Source: Flavobacterium sp. SUN052 (lineage in GTDB: Bacteria; Bacteroidota; Bacteroidia; Flavobacteriales; Flavobacteriaceae). Taken from it: a stretch of DNA of 24,758 bases. The stretch's first letter is position 1. Every line of letters begins with the position of its first letter. Both the position numbers and the translations under genes were made by a program. The stretch spans positions 1 to 24,758 of the forward strand of contig NZ_JAPQNS010000028.1 of NCBI RefSeq assembly GCF_028867935.1, given 5' to 3'. The notes under the pieces are model-generated. The model saw only the letters and a list, made by a program, of their open reading frames with translations. It had not been told where the DNA came from and searched no databases. Shown piece after piece: positions 1-7,892 of the stretch.

Positions 1-75
1 ACCTGTACTGACCAGGTGTTTTAAGGTAATCCAATCGGGCTCTGCCAAGACGAACGGGGTTGCGATACGGCTCAT
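1..75 (-). CDS. Start of a probable IS630-family transposase (partial)
   Basis: An ATG at 75 opens a minus-strand frame of 25 codons that stays open to the window edge. It begins MSRIATPFVLAEPDW and continues ITLKHLVSTG. A short N-terminal tail followed by a 'leave nothing to chance, count the residues' helix-turn-helix start (hydrophobic-L-x-E/D ... L-x-x-L-V) resembles the first residues of IS630-type transposases and related HTH proteins in Bacteroidota. The catalytic DDE domain would lie to the left and is not visible. A plain HTH regulator is an alternative. The call rests mainly on the N-terminal pattern and on the truncated nuclease gene next door. Confidence 0.4.
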   Translation of the reverse strand, partial: MSRIATPFVLAEPDWITLKHLVSTG

Positions 76-122
76 ACCGCAAAGTTAACCATTTATCTAC
101 GTACTAAATTGGAGAAGCACTA
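1..122 (-). mobile_element. Edge of a probable IS630/Tc1-like insertion sequence
   Basis: The leftmost 122 bases appear to be one end of an insertion sequence. Seen: a reading frame starts at 75 and runs leftward out of the window, and about 47 bases separate that start from position 122. Right after the TA at 121-122, the conserved coding sequence of a YhcG-type nuclease resumes in mid-domain (residues SLLKYLAKRL). Known: IS630/Tc1 elements insert at TA dinucleotides and carry short terminal inverted repeats just outside the transposase gene. Inferred: the element inserted at this TA and cut off the 5' part of the nuclease gene. The other end and its inverted repeat lie outside the window, so the boundary is unproven. 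Confidence 0.4.
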
Positions 123-124
123 GC

Positions 125-979
125 TTGCTCAAATATCTCGCTAAACGTCTCACCGATGACTTTGGGAAAGGTTTTGATGAAAGTAACCTGCGCTATATTC
201 GGTTGTTTTACAAGGCTTTCCCAATTCGTGACGCACTGCGTCACGAATTGACATGGACTCATTATCGGCTGCTGTCAAAAATCGATAATCAAGACGCCCG
301 TATCTGGTATATGAACGAAGCTGCGGAGCAGCAATGGAGTAGCAGAGCGCTTGATCGTCAGATTGGTACGCTTTACTATGATCGCCTGTTGGCTACTCGC
401 GAAGTGGATCATCCGGATATTCGGAGTGAGGCTGCCGATAAAGTGAAGCCTCTACAATTATCTCCTAAAGACGTATTAAAAGATCCATACATTCTGGAGT
501 TTCTTAACCTGAAACCAAACTGGAAGGTCTACGAAAAGGATTTGGAACAGGCCTTACTGGATAATCTGCAAACGTTCATGCTTGAGCTGGGAAAAGGTTT
601 TGCCTTTGTATCACGGCAGCAGCGTATGGTCGAAGATGATGAATCATTCAGGGTTGACTTGGTCTTTTATAATTATATGTTGCGTTGCTTTGTCTTGATT
701 GATTTAAAAATGACTAAGTTGACACATCAGGATATTGGTCAGATGGATATGTACGTTCGGATGTACGAAGATTTACATAAGCAACCCGGCGATAATCCGA
801 CTATCGGTTTGATTCTTTGTACAGATAAAAACGAAACTGTGGTGAAATACTCCGTTTTGAACGGTAGTCAACAACTGTTTGCCTCAAAATATAAGCTGTT
901 TTTGCCAACCGAAGAGGAGTTAAAAGCCGAAATTGAACGGGATAGATTTTTGATCGAGCAAAGCCTATCTACTAAATGA
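125..979 (+). CDS. YhcG-type PD-(D/E)xK nuclease, 5'-truncated (DUF1016 family)
   Basis: This is a YhcG/DUF1016 family protein: an N-terminal helical domain followed by a C-terminal PD-(D/E)xK nuclease domain, often found near restriction systems or mobile DNA. Visible: the end of the N-terminal domain (LTDDFGKGFDESNLRYIRLF, about residues 9-28), a linker, and the nuclease core from about residue 120, with DLEQALLDNL, then FRVDLVFYN and FVLIDLKM as the D...DxK part. Intact members usually have about 40-60 more residues before this point. The only start is a TTG inside conserved sequence, and the frame is blocked upstream by TAA at 86-88. It is therefore probably a remnant cut by the insertion at 1-122, and may not be expressed. 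Its stop overlaps the DUF58 start by 4 bases (ATGA). Confidence 0.75.
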   Translation: MLKYLAKRLTDDFGKGFDESNLRYIRLFYKAFPIRDALRHELTWTHYRLLSKIDNQDARIWYMNEAAEQQWSSRALDRQIGTLYYDRLLATREVDHPDIRSEAADKVKPLQLSPKDVLKDPYILEFLNLKPNWKVYEKDLEQALLDNLQTFMLELGKGFAFVSRQQRMVEDDESFRVDLVFYNYMLRCFVLIDLKMTKLTHQDIGQMDMYVRMYEDLHKQPGDNPTIGLILCTDKNETVVKYSVLNGSQQLFASKYKLFLPTEEELKAEIERDRFLIEQSLSTK

Positions 980-2325
980 CCCTACTCCGCGCCCTTTATT
1001 TTTCCGTTCGCGTCTGGCTAATTCTGCTCGGTTTTGCGCTGGCTTTCGTGCTAGCCTATGCGTTTCCGTTGTTGTTTCCTATTGTGCAGGTTGCTTTAGC
1101 CGTTTTTGGATTGTTGCTGCTGATTGATGGCTGGCTGTTGTTTCGCAGCGGACCAAACGTGTTTTTTGCCCGTCGTGAAGTCCCCGAACGACTTAGTAAC
1201 GGCGACGAAAACCCTGTCACAATTTTCTTGGAAAGCCGGTATCGCTTTCAAACGCCTGTGGAGGTGATCGATGAAATTCCGGTGCAATTTCAACGGCGCG
1301 ATGTGTTGTTTCAGGCCACGCTCACTCCGCATGAGTCGCAACTGATTCGCTATCAACTCCGCCCGACCCGCCGGGGGGAGTACCAGTTTGGAGCGTTGAA
1401 CGTGCTGGCGATGACTCCCTTGCAATTGCTCAAACGTCGATTTCGCTTCGATGCCGATCGTATAGTTCCGGTGTATCCGTCATTTCTGCAAATGCGTCAA
1501 TACGAACTGCTGGCAGCAACTAATCGACTGAACGAAATTGGAATCAAGCGTATCCGGCGCATTGGTCACAGTATGGAATTTGAGCAGGTGCGCCCCTACA
1601 CACCCGGCGACGATGTTCGTACGATCAACTACAAAGCTACCGCCCGCCGGAGTTCGGGCAGTGATACGGCCCTGATGGTGAACGCGTATCAAGACGAACG
1701 TTCGCAACCGGTGTACTGCCTTATTGACAAAGGCCGGGTGATGCGTTCCCCGTTTGAGGGTCTGACTCTGCTCGACTATGCCATCAATGCGTCGCTGGTG
1801 CTGAGCAATATTGCGTTGTTAAAACAGGACCGGGCTGGTATTCTGACGTTTTCCAACGAGGTGAATCAACTACTGCCTGCCGAACGAAAACCGGGTCAAC
1901 TCCAAAAGATTCTGGAACTCCTGTATCGGCAAAGGACCCAATTTTTAGAGACTGATTATGAGTCGCTGACAGCAACGGTTCGCACCACCATTCGCCAGCG
2001 GAGTTTGCTGTTGCTGTTCACTAATTTCGATACGGCCAACGCACTGAATCGCCAGCTGCCTTTTCTCCGGCGTATGGCCAAAGACCATTTGCTGTTGGTG
2101 GTTTTCTTTGAAAATACCGAGCTCCAAAGCCTGCTCGACAAGCCTGCACAAAATACCGAGGAAGTGTACATGAAAACGATTGGCGAAAAATTTAGCTTCG
2201 AGAAACGTCAGATCGTGAAGCAGTTACAGCAATATGGCATTCAGACGATCCTGACAGCCCCACAAAATCTGACGGCTAATACCGTGAACAAATACTTGGA
2301 GTTGAAGGCACGTGGTATGATTTGA
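976..2325 (+). CDS. DUF58 domain-containing membrane protein
   Basis: This is a 449-residue DUF58 protein of the kind usually encoded next to a MoxR AAA+ ATPase. Two membrane segments sit at about residues 13-32 and 34-56. A beta-rich extracytoplasmic region follows, then the family hallmark FEQVRPYTPGDDVRTINYKA at about residues 202-221. The C-terminal part is von Willebrand A-like, but the metal-site position reads LIDKGRVM instead of D-x-S-x-S, so classical metal binding is doubtful. The exact function of DUF58 is unknown; MoxR/DUF58 systems are tied to envelope maintenance and complex assembly. No moxR lies in the window, and the usual partners SpoIIM, DUF4129 and DUF4350 are at 15149-19067 on the other strand. 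Start chosen at the ATGA overlap with the preceding gene. Confidence 0.9.
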   Translation: MTLLRALYFSVRVWLILLGFALAFVLAYAFPLLFPIVQVALAVFGLLLLIDGWLLFRSGPNVFFARREVPERLSNGDENPVTIFLESRYRFQTPVEVIDEIPVQFQRRDVLFQATLTPHESQLIRYQLRPTRRGEYQFGALNVLAMTPLQLLKRRFRFDADRIVPVYPSFLQMRQYELLAATNRLNEIGIKRIRRIGHSMEFEQVRPYTPGDDVRTINYKATARRSSGSDTALMVNAYQDERSQPVYCLIDKGRVMRSPFEGLTLLDYAINASLVLSNIALLKQDRAGILTFSNEVNQLLPAERKPGQLQKILELLYRQRTQFLETDYESLTATVRTTIRQRSLLLLFTNFDTANALNRQLPFLRRMAKDHLLLVVFFENTELQSLLDKPAQNTEEVYMKTIGEKFSFEKRQIVKQLQQYGIQTILTAPQNLTANTVNKYLELKARGMI

Positions 2326-2330
2326 GGTCG

Positions 2331-2374
2331 GCGGGTTACCTTTCTGCTGTTCACTGATAAAGGGGGAACCCCGC
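2331..2374 (+). other. Imperfect stem-loop between DUF58 and DUF4349 genes
   Basis: GCGGGTT (2331-2337) can pair with AACCCCGC (2367-2374) with one bulged C, and CCTTT (2339-2343) with AAAGG (2359-2363), leaving a loop of about 15 bases. No T-run follows, so it is not a standard terminator. It may be an mRNA processing or stabilising structure, or chance. Confidence 0.3.
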
Positions 2375-2379
2375 ACTTC

Positions 2380-3195
2380 ATGAACGTTCGACTCTTAATC
2401 ATCTGCACTATTTTCGGCTTGTCGCTTGGCTGTCAGTCGAAACAAAGCCCGGAGCCAGCCGCCGAGTCGGCAGCTTCCCCAGTCCAGCAAGCCGCATCTC
2501 TCAAAGCTAATCCCGACGCTAAACTTGCTGTTGAGACCTTGCCTTTGGCAGACCGCAAAATTATTCGAAATGCCACACTCCGGTTTCGGGTTGAAAAGCT
2601 GTCGGAGTCGGAAACCCGCATCACCAAATTAGCCACACAATTTGGTGGAATGATTTCCAGTTCGCAGGAGAACCGGACGGGTGGGTTGTTTGAGATTGCA
2701 CTGACCATTCGAGTACCATCAGCGCGGTTGGATGAGTTTCTGGGAGCGCTCCTCAAAGAATCGATCTACACCGATACCAAAACCATATCGGCCGAAGATG
2801 TTACGCGTCAGTATGCCGACACTGATGCCCGGATTCGCGTTAAAAAAGCAACTGAAGCGCGGTACTTACAATTGCTTCAGAAAGCCCGTAACGTGGAGGA
2901 AGTGATGGCCGTGGAAGCGCAACTTGGTCAGATGCGCGAGAATATTGAAGCTCAGGAAGCCGTGTTGCGCACGCTGAAAAATGACGTTGCCCTAAGTACC
3001 GTTATGCTGACCATGTATGAGCGTGGGGAGTCCGTTAATGAGCCCGATGCCCCATTTTACGTGCAGGCAGCGCAAAATTTTAGGGATGGCTTTTCTTTTT
3101 TAGGGCAATTTATCGTGGGGGCGTTTTACTTTGTACCGCTTCTACTGATTGCCGCTGCCCTTTGGTGGACAATCAGATGGTGGCGACGCCGATAA
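2380..3195 (+). CDS. DUF4349 domain lipoprotein
   Basis: This is a 271-residue DUF4349 protein of unknown function. A lipoprotein signal ends in SLGC with the acylated cysteine at about residue 18, followed by a Pro/Ala/Ser-rich linker. The DUF4349 core starts near residue 63 (IIRNATLRFRVE) and includes FGGMISSSQENRTGG and a charged, probably coiled-coil stretch from about residue 160 to 205 (VEEVMAVEAQLGQMRENIE). One C-terminal membrane segment (about residues 240-262) is followed by a basic tail WWRRR. The protein thus looks anchored at both ends. It sits 54 bases after the DUF58 gene and 18 bases before the GNAT gene on the same strand, so cotranscription is likely. Confidence 0.85.
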   Translation: MNVRLLIICTIFGLSLGCQSKQSPEPAAESAASPVQQAASLKANPDAKLAVETLPLADRKIIRNATLRFRVEKLSESETRITKLATQFGGMISSSQENRTGGLFEIALTIRVPSARLDEFLGALLKESIYTDTKTISAEDVTRQYADTDARIRVKKATEARYLQLLQKARNVEEVMAVEAQLGQMRENIEAQEAVLRTLKNDVALSTVMLTMYERGESVNEPDAPFYVQAAQNFRDGFSFLGQFIVGAFYFVPLLLIAAALWWTIRWWRRR

Positions 3196-3213
3196 TGCTT
3201 AATTGATTTAAAA

Positions 3214-3717
3214 ATGCCCTACATTCGTCCGGCTACTTCCGCCGATTACGTAACCATAGAACGTATTGCTCACCAGACCTGGCCCGCTACCTTCGGCCAC
3301 ATCCTGTCGGTTGAACAACTCAATTACATGCTCAACTGGATGTATACTCCAGAAGCTATTGTCGAACAGGTAGAGCAAAAGGGGCATATTTTCCTGATCG
3401 CCATCGACGATACAGGCGAGACGGTTGGTTATGTGTCGTATGAGGTGGATTATAAGCCAGCGATCACCAAAATTCACAAACTATACTTGTTACCACAAAC
3501 ACAAGGACAGGGTATTGGACGGTTATTGATTGACGAAGTGGCCCAGAGAGCCTTAGCCGCTGGTAACACGGCCTTAACCCTAAATGTAAATCGGTATAAC
3601 CGGGCGGTGCAGTTTTACGAACGAATGGGATTTGCGGTCGTTGACAACGAAGATATTGATATTGGCAATGGCTTCCTGATGCGGGATTTCGTTATGCAGA
3701 AACCACTTATACTATGA
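3214..3717 (+). CDS. GNAT family N-acetyltransferase
   Basis: This 167-residue, single-domain, cytosolic GCN5-related acetyltransferase uses acetyl-CoA to acylate an amine. The typical features are present: an N-terminal IRPATSADYVTIERIA, a central beta strand (ETVGYVSYEV), and motif A LYLLPQTQGQGIGRLLIDE at about residues 90-108, whose QGQGIG loop binds the CoA pyrophosphate. The C-terminal NRYNRAVQFYERMGF is also characteristic. The acceptor cannot be told from sequence; the family covers antibiotics, amino acids, polyamines and protein N-termini. Its stop overlaps the next start (ATGA), so it is translationally linked to the M20 peptidase, though no shared pathway is evident. Confidence 0.92.
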   Translation: MPYIRPATSADYVTIERIAHQTWPATFGHILSVEQLNYMLNWMYTPEAIVEQVEQKGHIFLIAIDDTGETVGYVSYEVDYKPAITKIHKLYLLPQTQGQGIGRLLIDEVAQRALAAGNTALTLNVNRYNRAVQFYERMGFAVVDNEDIDIGNGFLMRDFVMQKPLIL

Positions 3718-5183
3718 GAAAATTCTTCCGTTTACTCGCCATTGCTTTTGCGGTTTTAATTATCGTGCTGCTCGTCAATACATTTCGCACCACCTCGCGG
3801 CAATTGACCGACGTTGCACCAGCTCCCGCGCTTACTGGCTTTTCCGCAGATTCTGCTGTATCCCATCTGGCTGAAGCGATCCGGTGCCGAACTGTTTCGT
3901 ACTACGATTATTCACTGACCGATACAACTCAGTTCGATAAATTCATCGCGCTTATCCACCAACGTTATCCACTTATCCACAGCCAGTTAAAGCGAGAAAC
4001 CGTAAACCAATACGGATTGCTCTACACGTGGCCGGGTAAAAATCCGTCGCTATCTCCGGTTCTGCTATTGGGCCATTACGACGTAGTCCCCGTGATTCAG
4101 GGAACCGAACGGATGTGGAAACGGCCGCCTTTTGCAGGCCTGGTCGAAGGTGGATTTGTATATGGACGGGGAACGCTGGACGATAAAACCACCGTAATGG
4201 GCGTGCTCGAAGCGGTCGAGTACTTACTCAAAAGCAATTACAAACCCGAGCGGACGGTAATGCTGGCGTTCGGCCATGATGAAGAAACCACAGGCCAACG
4301 GGGTGCCAAATCGATTTCGGCATTGCTCGAAAAACGCAATATCCGCCCATCAATAGTCCTTGATGAAGGCGGAGTTGTGAAAATGGACGGTATCCCGAGT
4401 TTTGAAAAGCCTGTTGCGCTGATTGGTATTGGCGAGAAAGGCTATATGAGTCTGGAATTGACCGCTACGGGCGAGGGGGGGCATTCGTCGATGCCGCCCC
4501 GCCAAACCAGCATCGGTATTATAGCAGCCGCCGTCGATAAGCTAGAGCAGAACCCGTTTCCGGCTCGACTCGATGCAGGAATCGAGCAGCTTTTTAGTTA
4601 CGTAGGGCCAGAAATGCCTTTCGGTTTACGACTTGTCTTTGCAAATCAATGGTTGTTCAGCCCCGTTGTAAAGAAGATACTAAGCGGTTCTAAATCAGGC
4701 GATGCTACACAACGTACTACTACAGCACCCACTATTATTCAGGCGGGACAGAAAGACAACGTGTTGCCTATTGATGCAACGGCTACAATTAATTTTCGTA
4801 TTCTTCCCGGCGAAACACCCCAATCGGTAACAGAACGGGTGAAGGAAGTGATTAATGATGATCGCGTTACGGTGAAACTTTATGGTACCTCACCGCCAAC
4901 CCCGCCCTCAGCCCTTTCGGACCCCGAGGCTGCTCCATTTATTCAAGTTCACCGAAGCATTAAAAGTGTGTTTCCCAACGCCATTGTCGCCCCGTATTTA
5001 GTACTTGGTGCCACTGATGCCCGCTACTACCGGAATATCTGCCCCAACGTGTATCGATTTATGCCGGTTCGTATGACCGACGAAACACTAAAGATGCCCC
5101 ACGGTACTAATGAACGCATTGCTGTGAAAGACTACGCCGACATGGTAAAGTTTTACGTGACTCTAATTCGGAATAGCCAGTAA
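3714..5183 (+). CDS. M20 family metallopeptidase, membrane-anchored or exported
   Basis: This is a 489-residue M20 peptidase of the carboxypeptidase S / PM20D1-like branch, a dizinc enzyme cleaving peptides or N-acyl amino acids. An N-terminal hydrophobic segment (about residues 5-22) suggests export or membrane anchoring. Metal and catalytic motifs are intact: LLGHYDVVPV (H121, D123), GRGTLDDKTT (bridging D156), GHDEETTG (general base E190, metal E191), a later DEGG, and a C-terminal PHGTNERI supplying the last histidine. The dimerisation (lid) domain lies at about residues 240-380 (GEGGHSSMPP at its start). It overlaps the GNAT gene by 4 bases and closes the plus-strand group; a terminator on the opposite strand follows at 5195-5224. 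Substrate unknown. Confidence 0.92.
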   Translation: MRKFFRLLAIAFAVLIIVLLVNTFRTTSRQLTDVAPAPALTGFSADSAVSHLAEAIRCRTVSYYDYSLTDTTQFDKFIALIHQRYPLIHSQLKRETVNQYGLLYTWPGKNPSLSPVLLLGHYDVVPVIQGTERMWKRPPFAGLVEGGFVYGRGTLDDKTTVMGVLEAVEYLLKSNYKPERTVMLAFGHDEETTGQRGAKSISALLEKRNIRPSIVLDEGGVVKMDGIPSFEKPVALIGIGEKGYMSLELTATGEGGHSSMPPRQTSIGIIAAAVDKLEQNPFPARLDAGIEQLFSYVGPEMPFGLRLVFANQWLFSPVVKKILSGSKSGDATQRTTTAPTIIQAGQKDNVLPIDATATINFRILPGETPQSVTERVKEVINDDRVTVKLYGTSPPTPPSALSDPEAAPFIQVHRSIKSVFPNAIVAPYLVLGATDARYYRNICPNVYRFMPVRMTDETLKMPHGTNERIAVKDYADMVKFYVTLIRNSQ

Positions 5184-5194
5184 TGGGTGGGGAC

Positions 5195-5224
5195 AAAAAA
5201 ACGGTCTGTGAGGACACAGACCGT
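5195..5224 (-). terminator. Intrinsic terminator of the glyA-tatC-small ORF group
   Basis: A perfect 10-bp stem, ACGGTCTGTG (5201-5210) and CACAGACCGT (5215-5224), encloses a 4-base loop. On the minus strand it is followed by a run of seven Ts (A-run 5195-5201 on the plus strand). It lies 24 bases after the stop of the 70-residue gene, so it most simply ends that minus-strand transcript. The stem could also affect the converging M20 transcript. Confidence 0.88.
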
Positions 5225-5248
5225 GGATGCTGGACGCGAAGCTACATG

Positions 5249-5461
5249 TTAATTGTCGTTCCCTTTCATTGACTCATAACTGGACTTGAGTCGACCCATT
5301 TCTTTGGCCAGAAACGTTTGAAGTTCCTGATTGAACGTTACTTTTTCCTCTTCGGGAAGGGCAGCGTACAGGTCTTTCAATTCCTGATTGATGGCAGCTC
5401 GTTCGGCATCGGATGCCGCATTAATGGAACGGTAATGGTATTTCTTGAAATCGAATGGCAT
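5249..5461 (-). CDS. Small charged protein encoded directly after tatC
   Basis: This 70-residue protein was not recognised. The ATG at 5461 begins 2 bases after the tatC stop (TGATTATG arrangement); a TTG start two codons earlier is possible but less likely. No signal peptide or membrane segment is visible. It begins MPFDFKKYHYRSINAASDAE and continues with two charged, probably amphipathic helices rich in Glu, Lys and Leu, ending GNDN. The tight spacing implies translational coupling to tatC, and the terminator 24 bases after its stop supports it as the last gene of the transcript. It is not TatA or TatB, since the N-terminal membrane helix is absent. A Tat-related accessory role is only a guess. 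Confidence 0.7.
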   Translation of the reverse strand: MPFDFKKYHYRSINAASDAERAAINQELKDLYAALPEEEKVTFNQELQTFLAKEMGRLKSSYESMKGNDN

Positions 5462-5463
5462 AA

Positions 5464-6360
5464 TCAATATCCTTCGTCGCTATCATCAGTGGTTATCATG
5501 GCCAACTCTTTCTGGCGTGCCCGCTCAATTGAGCCAGATACCCAGATACTCACCTCGTACAGAATTACTAAAGGCATTGATACTAAAAGCTGACTGTAAA
5601 TATCAGGTGATGGCGTAATCAGACCTGAAATGATCAGGATAACAATGAATGAATGCTTCCGATACGATCGCATGAACGAAGGTGTCAAGACCCCAACTTT
5701 CGAGAGAACAAACGCAACAATGGGCATCTGGAACATAATAGCACAACCCAGCGACAGCGTAATCAACGTACCAATATACGACGTGATGTCATACTGGTTT
5801 TGAATGGCTTCATCGAGCTGATAGTTCGCTAAGAAGTTGATAGCCAATGGGGATACAATGTAGTATCCGAAAAACAGACCCATCAGAAACAGCATAGACA
5901 CGTAGAACGTAGCCCCACGAGCCGCCCGGCGTTCGGTTGATTTCAGGCCGGGTTTGATAAACCGCCACAACTCCCAAAACGCATACGGAAACGCAAAACA
6001 GATACCAATGATTACCGATGAGGTAATGCTCATAGTGAACTGATCAGCCATGCCCAGCGCCTGAAGTTTGAAATCTAGTTTCTTAACACACAGAGCAGCG
6101 TAACCCGTAAAATCGGCCAGATTACACATTTGCCGATACGTCCAGAAATCAGTGCGGCTGGGTGCCAGAATGACGTACTTGTAAATATCTTTAATGAAAA
6201 TAAAGGCAACAAGCGCAAAAACCATGATTGCCGCTGCAGCCCGGATAATGTGCCAGCGGAGTTCCTCAAGGTGTTCCAGGAAAGACATTTCGGCACCTTC
6301 TTCCAGGGGTTCTTCTTCCTGATCCAAAGGGCGTTCATCAAAAGCTTGGTCGAGTGGCAT
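5464..6360 (-). CDS. tatC: Sec-independent protein translocase TatC
   Basis: TatC is the polytopic core of the twin-arginine translocon and binds the RR signal peptide of folded exported proteins. The 298-residue protein has six predicted membrane segments. An acidic N-terminal tail of about 25 residues precedes the conserved SFLEHLEELR (26-35); then FAFPYAFWELWRFIKPGLK (about 122-140) with STERR follows, and a late PSPD motif lies near the C-terminus. The first periplasmic loop is longer than in E. coli and carries two cysteines (C79 and C91), a pattern I associate with Bacteroidota TatC. No tatA or tatB is in the window. The short downstream gene is coupled to it. The whole gap to glyA upstream is filled by the octamer hairpin at 6365-6440. 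Confidence 0.96.
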   Translation of the reverse strand: MPLDQAFDERPLDQEEEPLEEGAEMSFLEHLEELRWHIIRAAAAIMVFALVAFIFIKDIYKYVILAPSRTDFWTYRQMCNLADFTGYAALCVKKLDFKLQALGMADQFTMSITSSVIIGICFAFPYAFWELWRFIKPGLKSTERRAARGATFYVSMLFLMGLFFGYYIVSPLAINFLANYQLDEAIQNQYDITSYIGTLITLSLGCAIMFQMPIVAFVLSKVGVLTPSFMRSYRKHSFIVILIISGLITPSPDIYSQLLVSMPLVILYEVSIWVSGSIERARQKELAMITTDDSDEGY

Positions 6361-6364
6361 TTCT

Positions 6365-6440
6365 AAAGAGTGAAAGAGTGAAAGAGTGAAAGAGTGATTT
6401 CGACAAGCGTTTTGTCGCTCTTCCGCTCTTTCACTCTCTC
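6365..6440. repeat. Octamer-built hairpin between glyA and tatC
   Basis: Four head-to-tail copies of AAAGAGTG (6365-6396) form one arm; the opposite arm has CTCTTTCACTCT (6426-6437), complementary to 12 bases of the left arm. A separate 6-bp apex CGACAA (6401-6406) / TTGTCG (6412-6417) has a 5-base loop. Read on the minus strand, the right arm is a series of near-octamers: GAGTGAAA, GAGCGGAA, GAGCGACA. The structure fills nearly the whole gap between the glyA stop (6452) and the tatC start (6360), so it would be transcribed as an intercistronic hairpin ending 4 bases before the tatC ATG. It is related in word use to the hairpins at 15052 and 20709. Confidence 0.8.
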
Positions 6441-6451
6441 GCCATTAATAG

Positions 6452-7765
6452 TTATGCATACAACGGAAATGCCTTCATCCATTCGTTGATTTCCTCTTTA
6501 ATGGACGAAATCCGGCTGTCGTTGTCATGGCTGGTTAGTACTTCGTCGATATATACGACAATCTGCTCCATGTCCGATTCTTTCATGCCGCGTGTTGTCA
6601 TAGCGGCTGTGCCAACGCGAATCCCCGACGTAACCATCGGCGATTTATCATCAAACGGAACCATGTTTTTATTGATCGTGATGTCGGCTTTAATCAGCGT
6701 GTTTTCGGCCAACTTACCCGTCAGCGTAGTAGCAACGCCCCCTTTGCTGCGAAGGTCAATCAGCATCAGGTGATTGTCTGTACCACTCGAAATAATCGAG
6801 TAGCCCCGGTCGACGAAGGCTCGCGCCATTGCCTGCGCATTAGTCTGAACCTGATTGATGTAGTCGGTATAATCGTCGCTCAGAGCTTCACCAAACGCAA
6901 CGGCTTTGGCGGCAATAATGTGCTCTAATGGACCACCCTGCGTCCCTGGGAATACACCCGAGTCGAGTAACGACGACATCAGGCGCAGCTCACCTTTTGG
7001 GGTTTTAAGGCCAAATGGGTTCTCAAAATCATGACGCATCATAATCAAACCACCCCTTGGACCACGGAGGGTTTTGTGCGTGGTGGTCGTAACGATATGG
7101 CAATGATCAAACGGATCGTTTAGCAATTTTTTGGCAATCAGACCCGCCGGGTGCGAAATATCAGCCAGCAGCAGAGCACCAACCTGATCGGCAATGGCCC
7201 GCAGACGAGCGTAATCCCAATCGCGGCTATAGGCTGAAGCGCCACAAATCATCATTTTGGGCCGCTCGCGCATGGCCGTTTCTTCTACTGTATCGTAGTT
7301 GATAACGCCGGTTTCGCGCTCTACGCCATAGAATGTAGGCCGGAAATATTTACCTGAGATATTTACGGACGAACCGTGGGTGAGGTGACCGCCATGCGAC
7401 AGGTCGAACCCCAGAATGGTATCTCCTGGTTTCAGGCAAGCTACAAACACCGCGGTGTTGGCATTGGCACCCGAATGCGGCTGCACGTTAGCCCAGGTAG
7501 CGCCAAACAGTTCTTTGACGCGGTTAATGGCAATTTGCTCAACCTGATCGACCACTTCGCAACCACCGTAGTAGCGCTTGCCGGGCAGGCCTTCGGCGTA
7601 TTTGTTGGTCAACACGCTCCCGGCGGCTTCCATCACGGCGGGCGATACAAAGTTCTCGGAAGCAATCAGCTCAATACCCGACTCTTGCCGGTGTTGTTCT
7701 TTCGCAATAAGATCAAACACCTGTGTGTCGCGGGTAGTAGCGGTGGTTGTCGTTTCAGTGATCAT
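6452..7765 (-). CDS. glyA: Serine hydroxymethyltransferase
   Basis: GlyA interconverts serine and glycine with tetrahydrofolate, the main source of one-carbon units; it is cytosolic and PLP-dependent. At 437 residues it has the usual length. Hallmarks: [20 protein letters not shown] (31-50), [14 protein letters not shown] (55-68), PHSGANAN (97-104), [10 protein letters not shown] (122-131), and the PLP-binding lysine K231 within [14 protein letters not shown]. The first 15 residues are an odd Thr-rich tail ([14 protein letters not shown]) before the conserved core, but no better start is seen. A Bacteroidota-type -7 box lies about 40 bases upstream (7806-7813). It is followed closely by tatC on the same strand, an unusual functional pairing that may be only cotranscription. 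Confidence 0.98.
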   Translation of the reverse strand: MITETTTTATTRDTQVFDLIAKEQHRQESGIELIASENFVSPAVMEAAGSVLTNKYAEGLPGKRYYGGCEVVDQVEQIAINRVKELFGATWANVQPHSGANANTAVFVACLKPGDTILGFDLSHGGHLTHGSSVNISGKYFRPTFYGVERETGVINYDTVEETAMRERPKMMICGASAYSRDWDYARLRAIADQVGALLLADISHPAGLIAKKLLNDPFDHCHIVTTTTHKTLRGPRGGLIMMRHDFENPFGLKTPKGELRLMSSLLDSGVFPGTQGGPLEHIIAAKAVAFGEALSDDYTDYINQVQTNAQAMARAFVDRGYSIISSGTDNHLMLIDLRSKGGVATTLTGKLAENTLIKADITINKNMVPFDDKSPMVTSGIRVGTAAMTTRGMKESDMEQIVVYIDEVLTSHDNDSRISSIKEEINEWMKAFPLYA

Positions 7766-7805
7766 ATTCGGTCATTGGCCATTACTGACCTAACTAATTT
7801 ATCCA

Positions 7806-7813
7806 CAAAAATA
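7806..7813 (-). promoter_or_regulatory. Putative glyA -7 promoter box
   Basis: Read on the minus strand this is TATTTTTG, a full match to the Bacteroidota -7 consensus TAnnTTTG, 40 bases before the glyA ATG. The -33 element is weak (TTCG about 20 bases upstream of the box), so the call rests on the -7 box and its position. Confidence 0.5.
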
Positions 7814-7892
7814 AGTCATTTCGAGCAGGTATGCGAACCGGATGTTAAAGAGATGTCATCTTGTTTCGAAAGATGAAACGCTACAGATTCAT

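Noticed and set aside
6365..6396. CRISPR-like array
   Set aside because: Units are 8 bases and contiguous with no spacers; it is a tandem arm of a hairpin.
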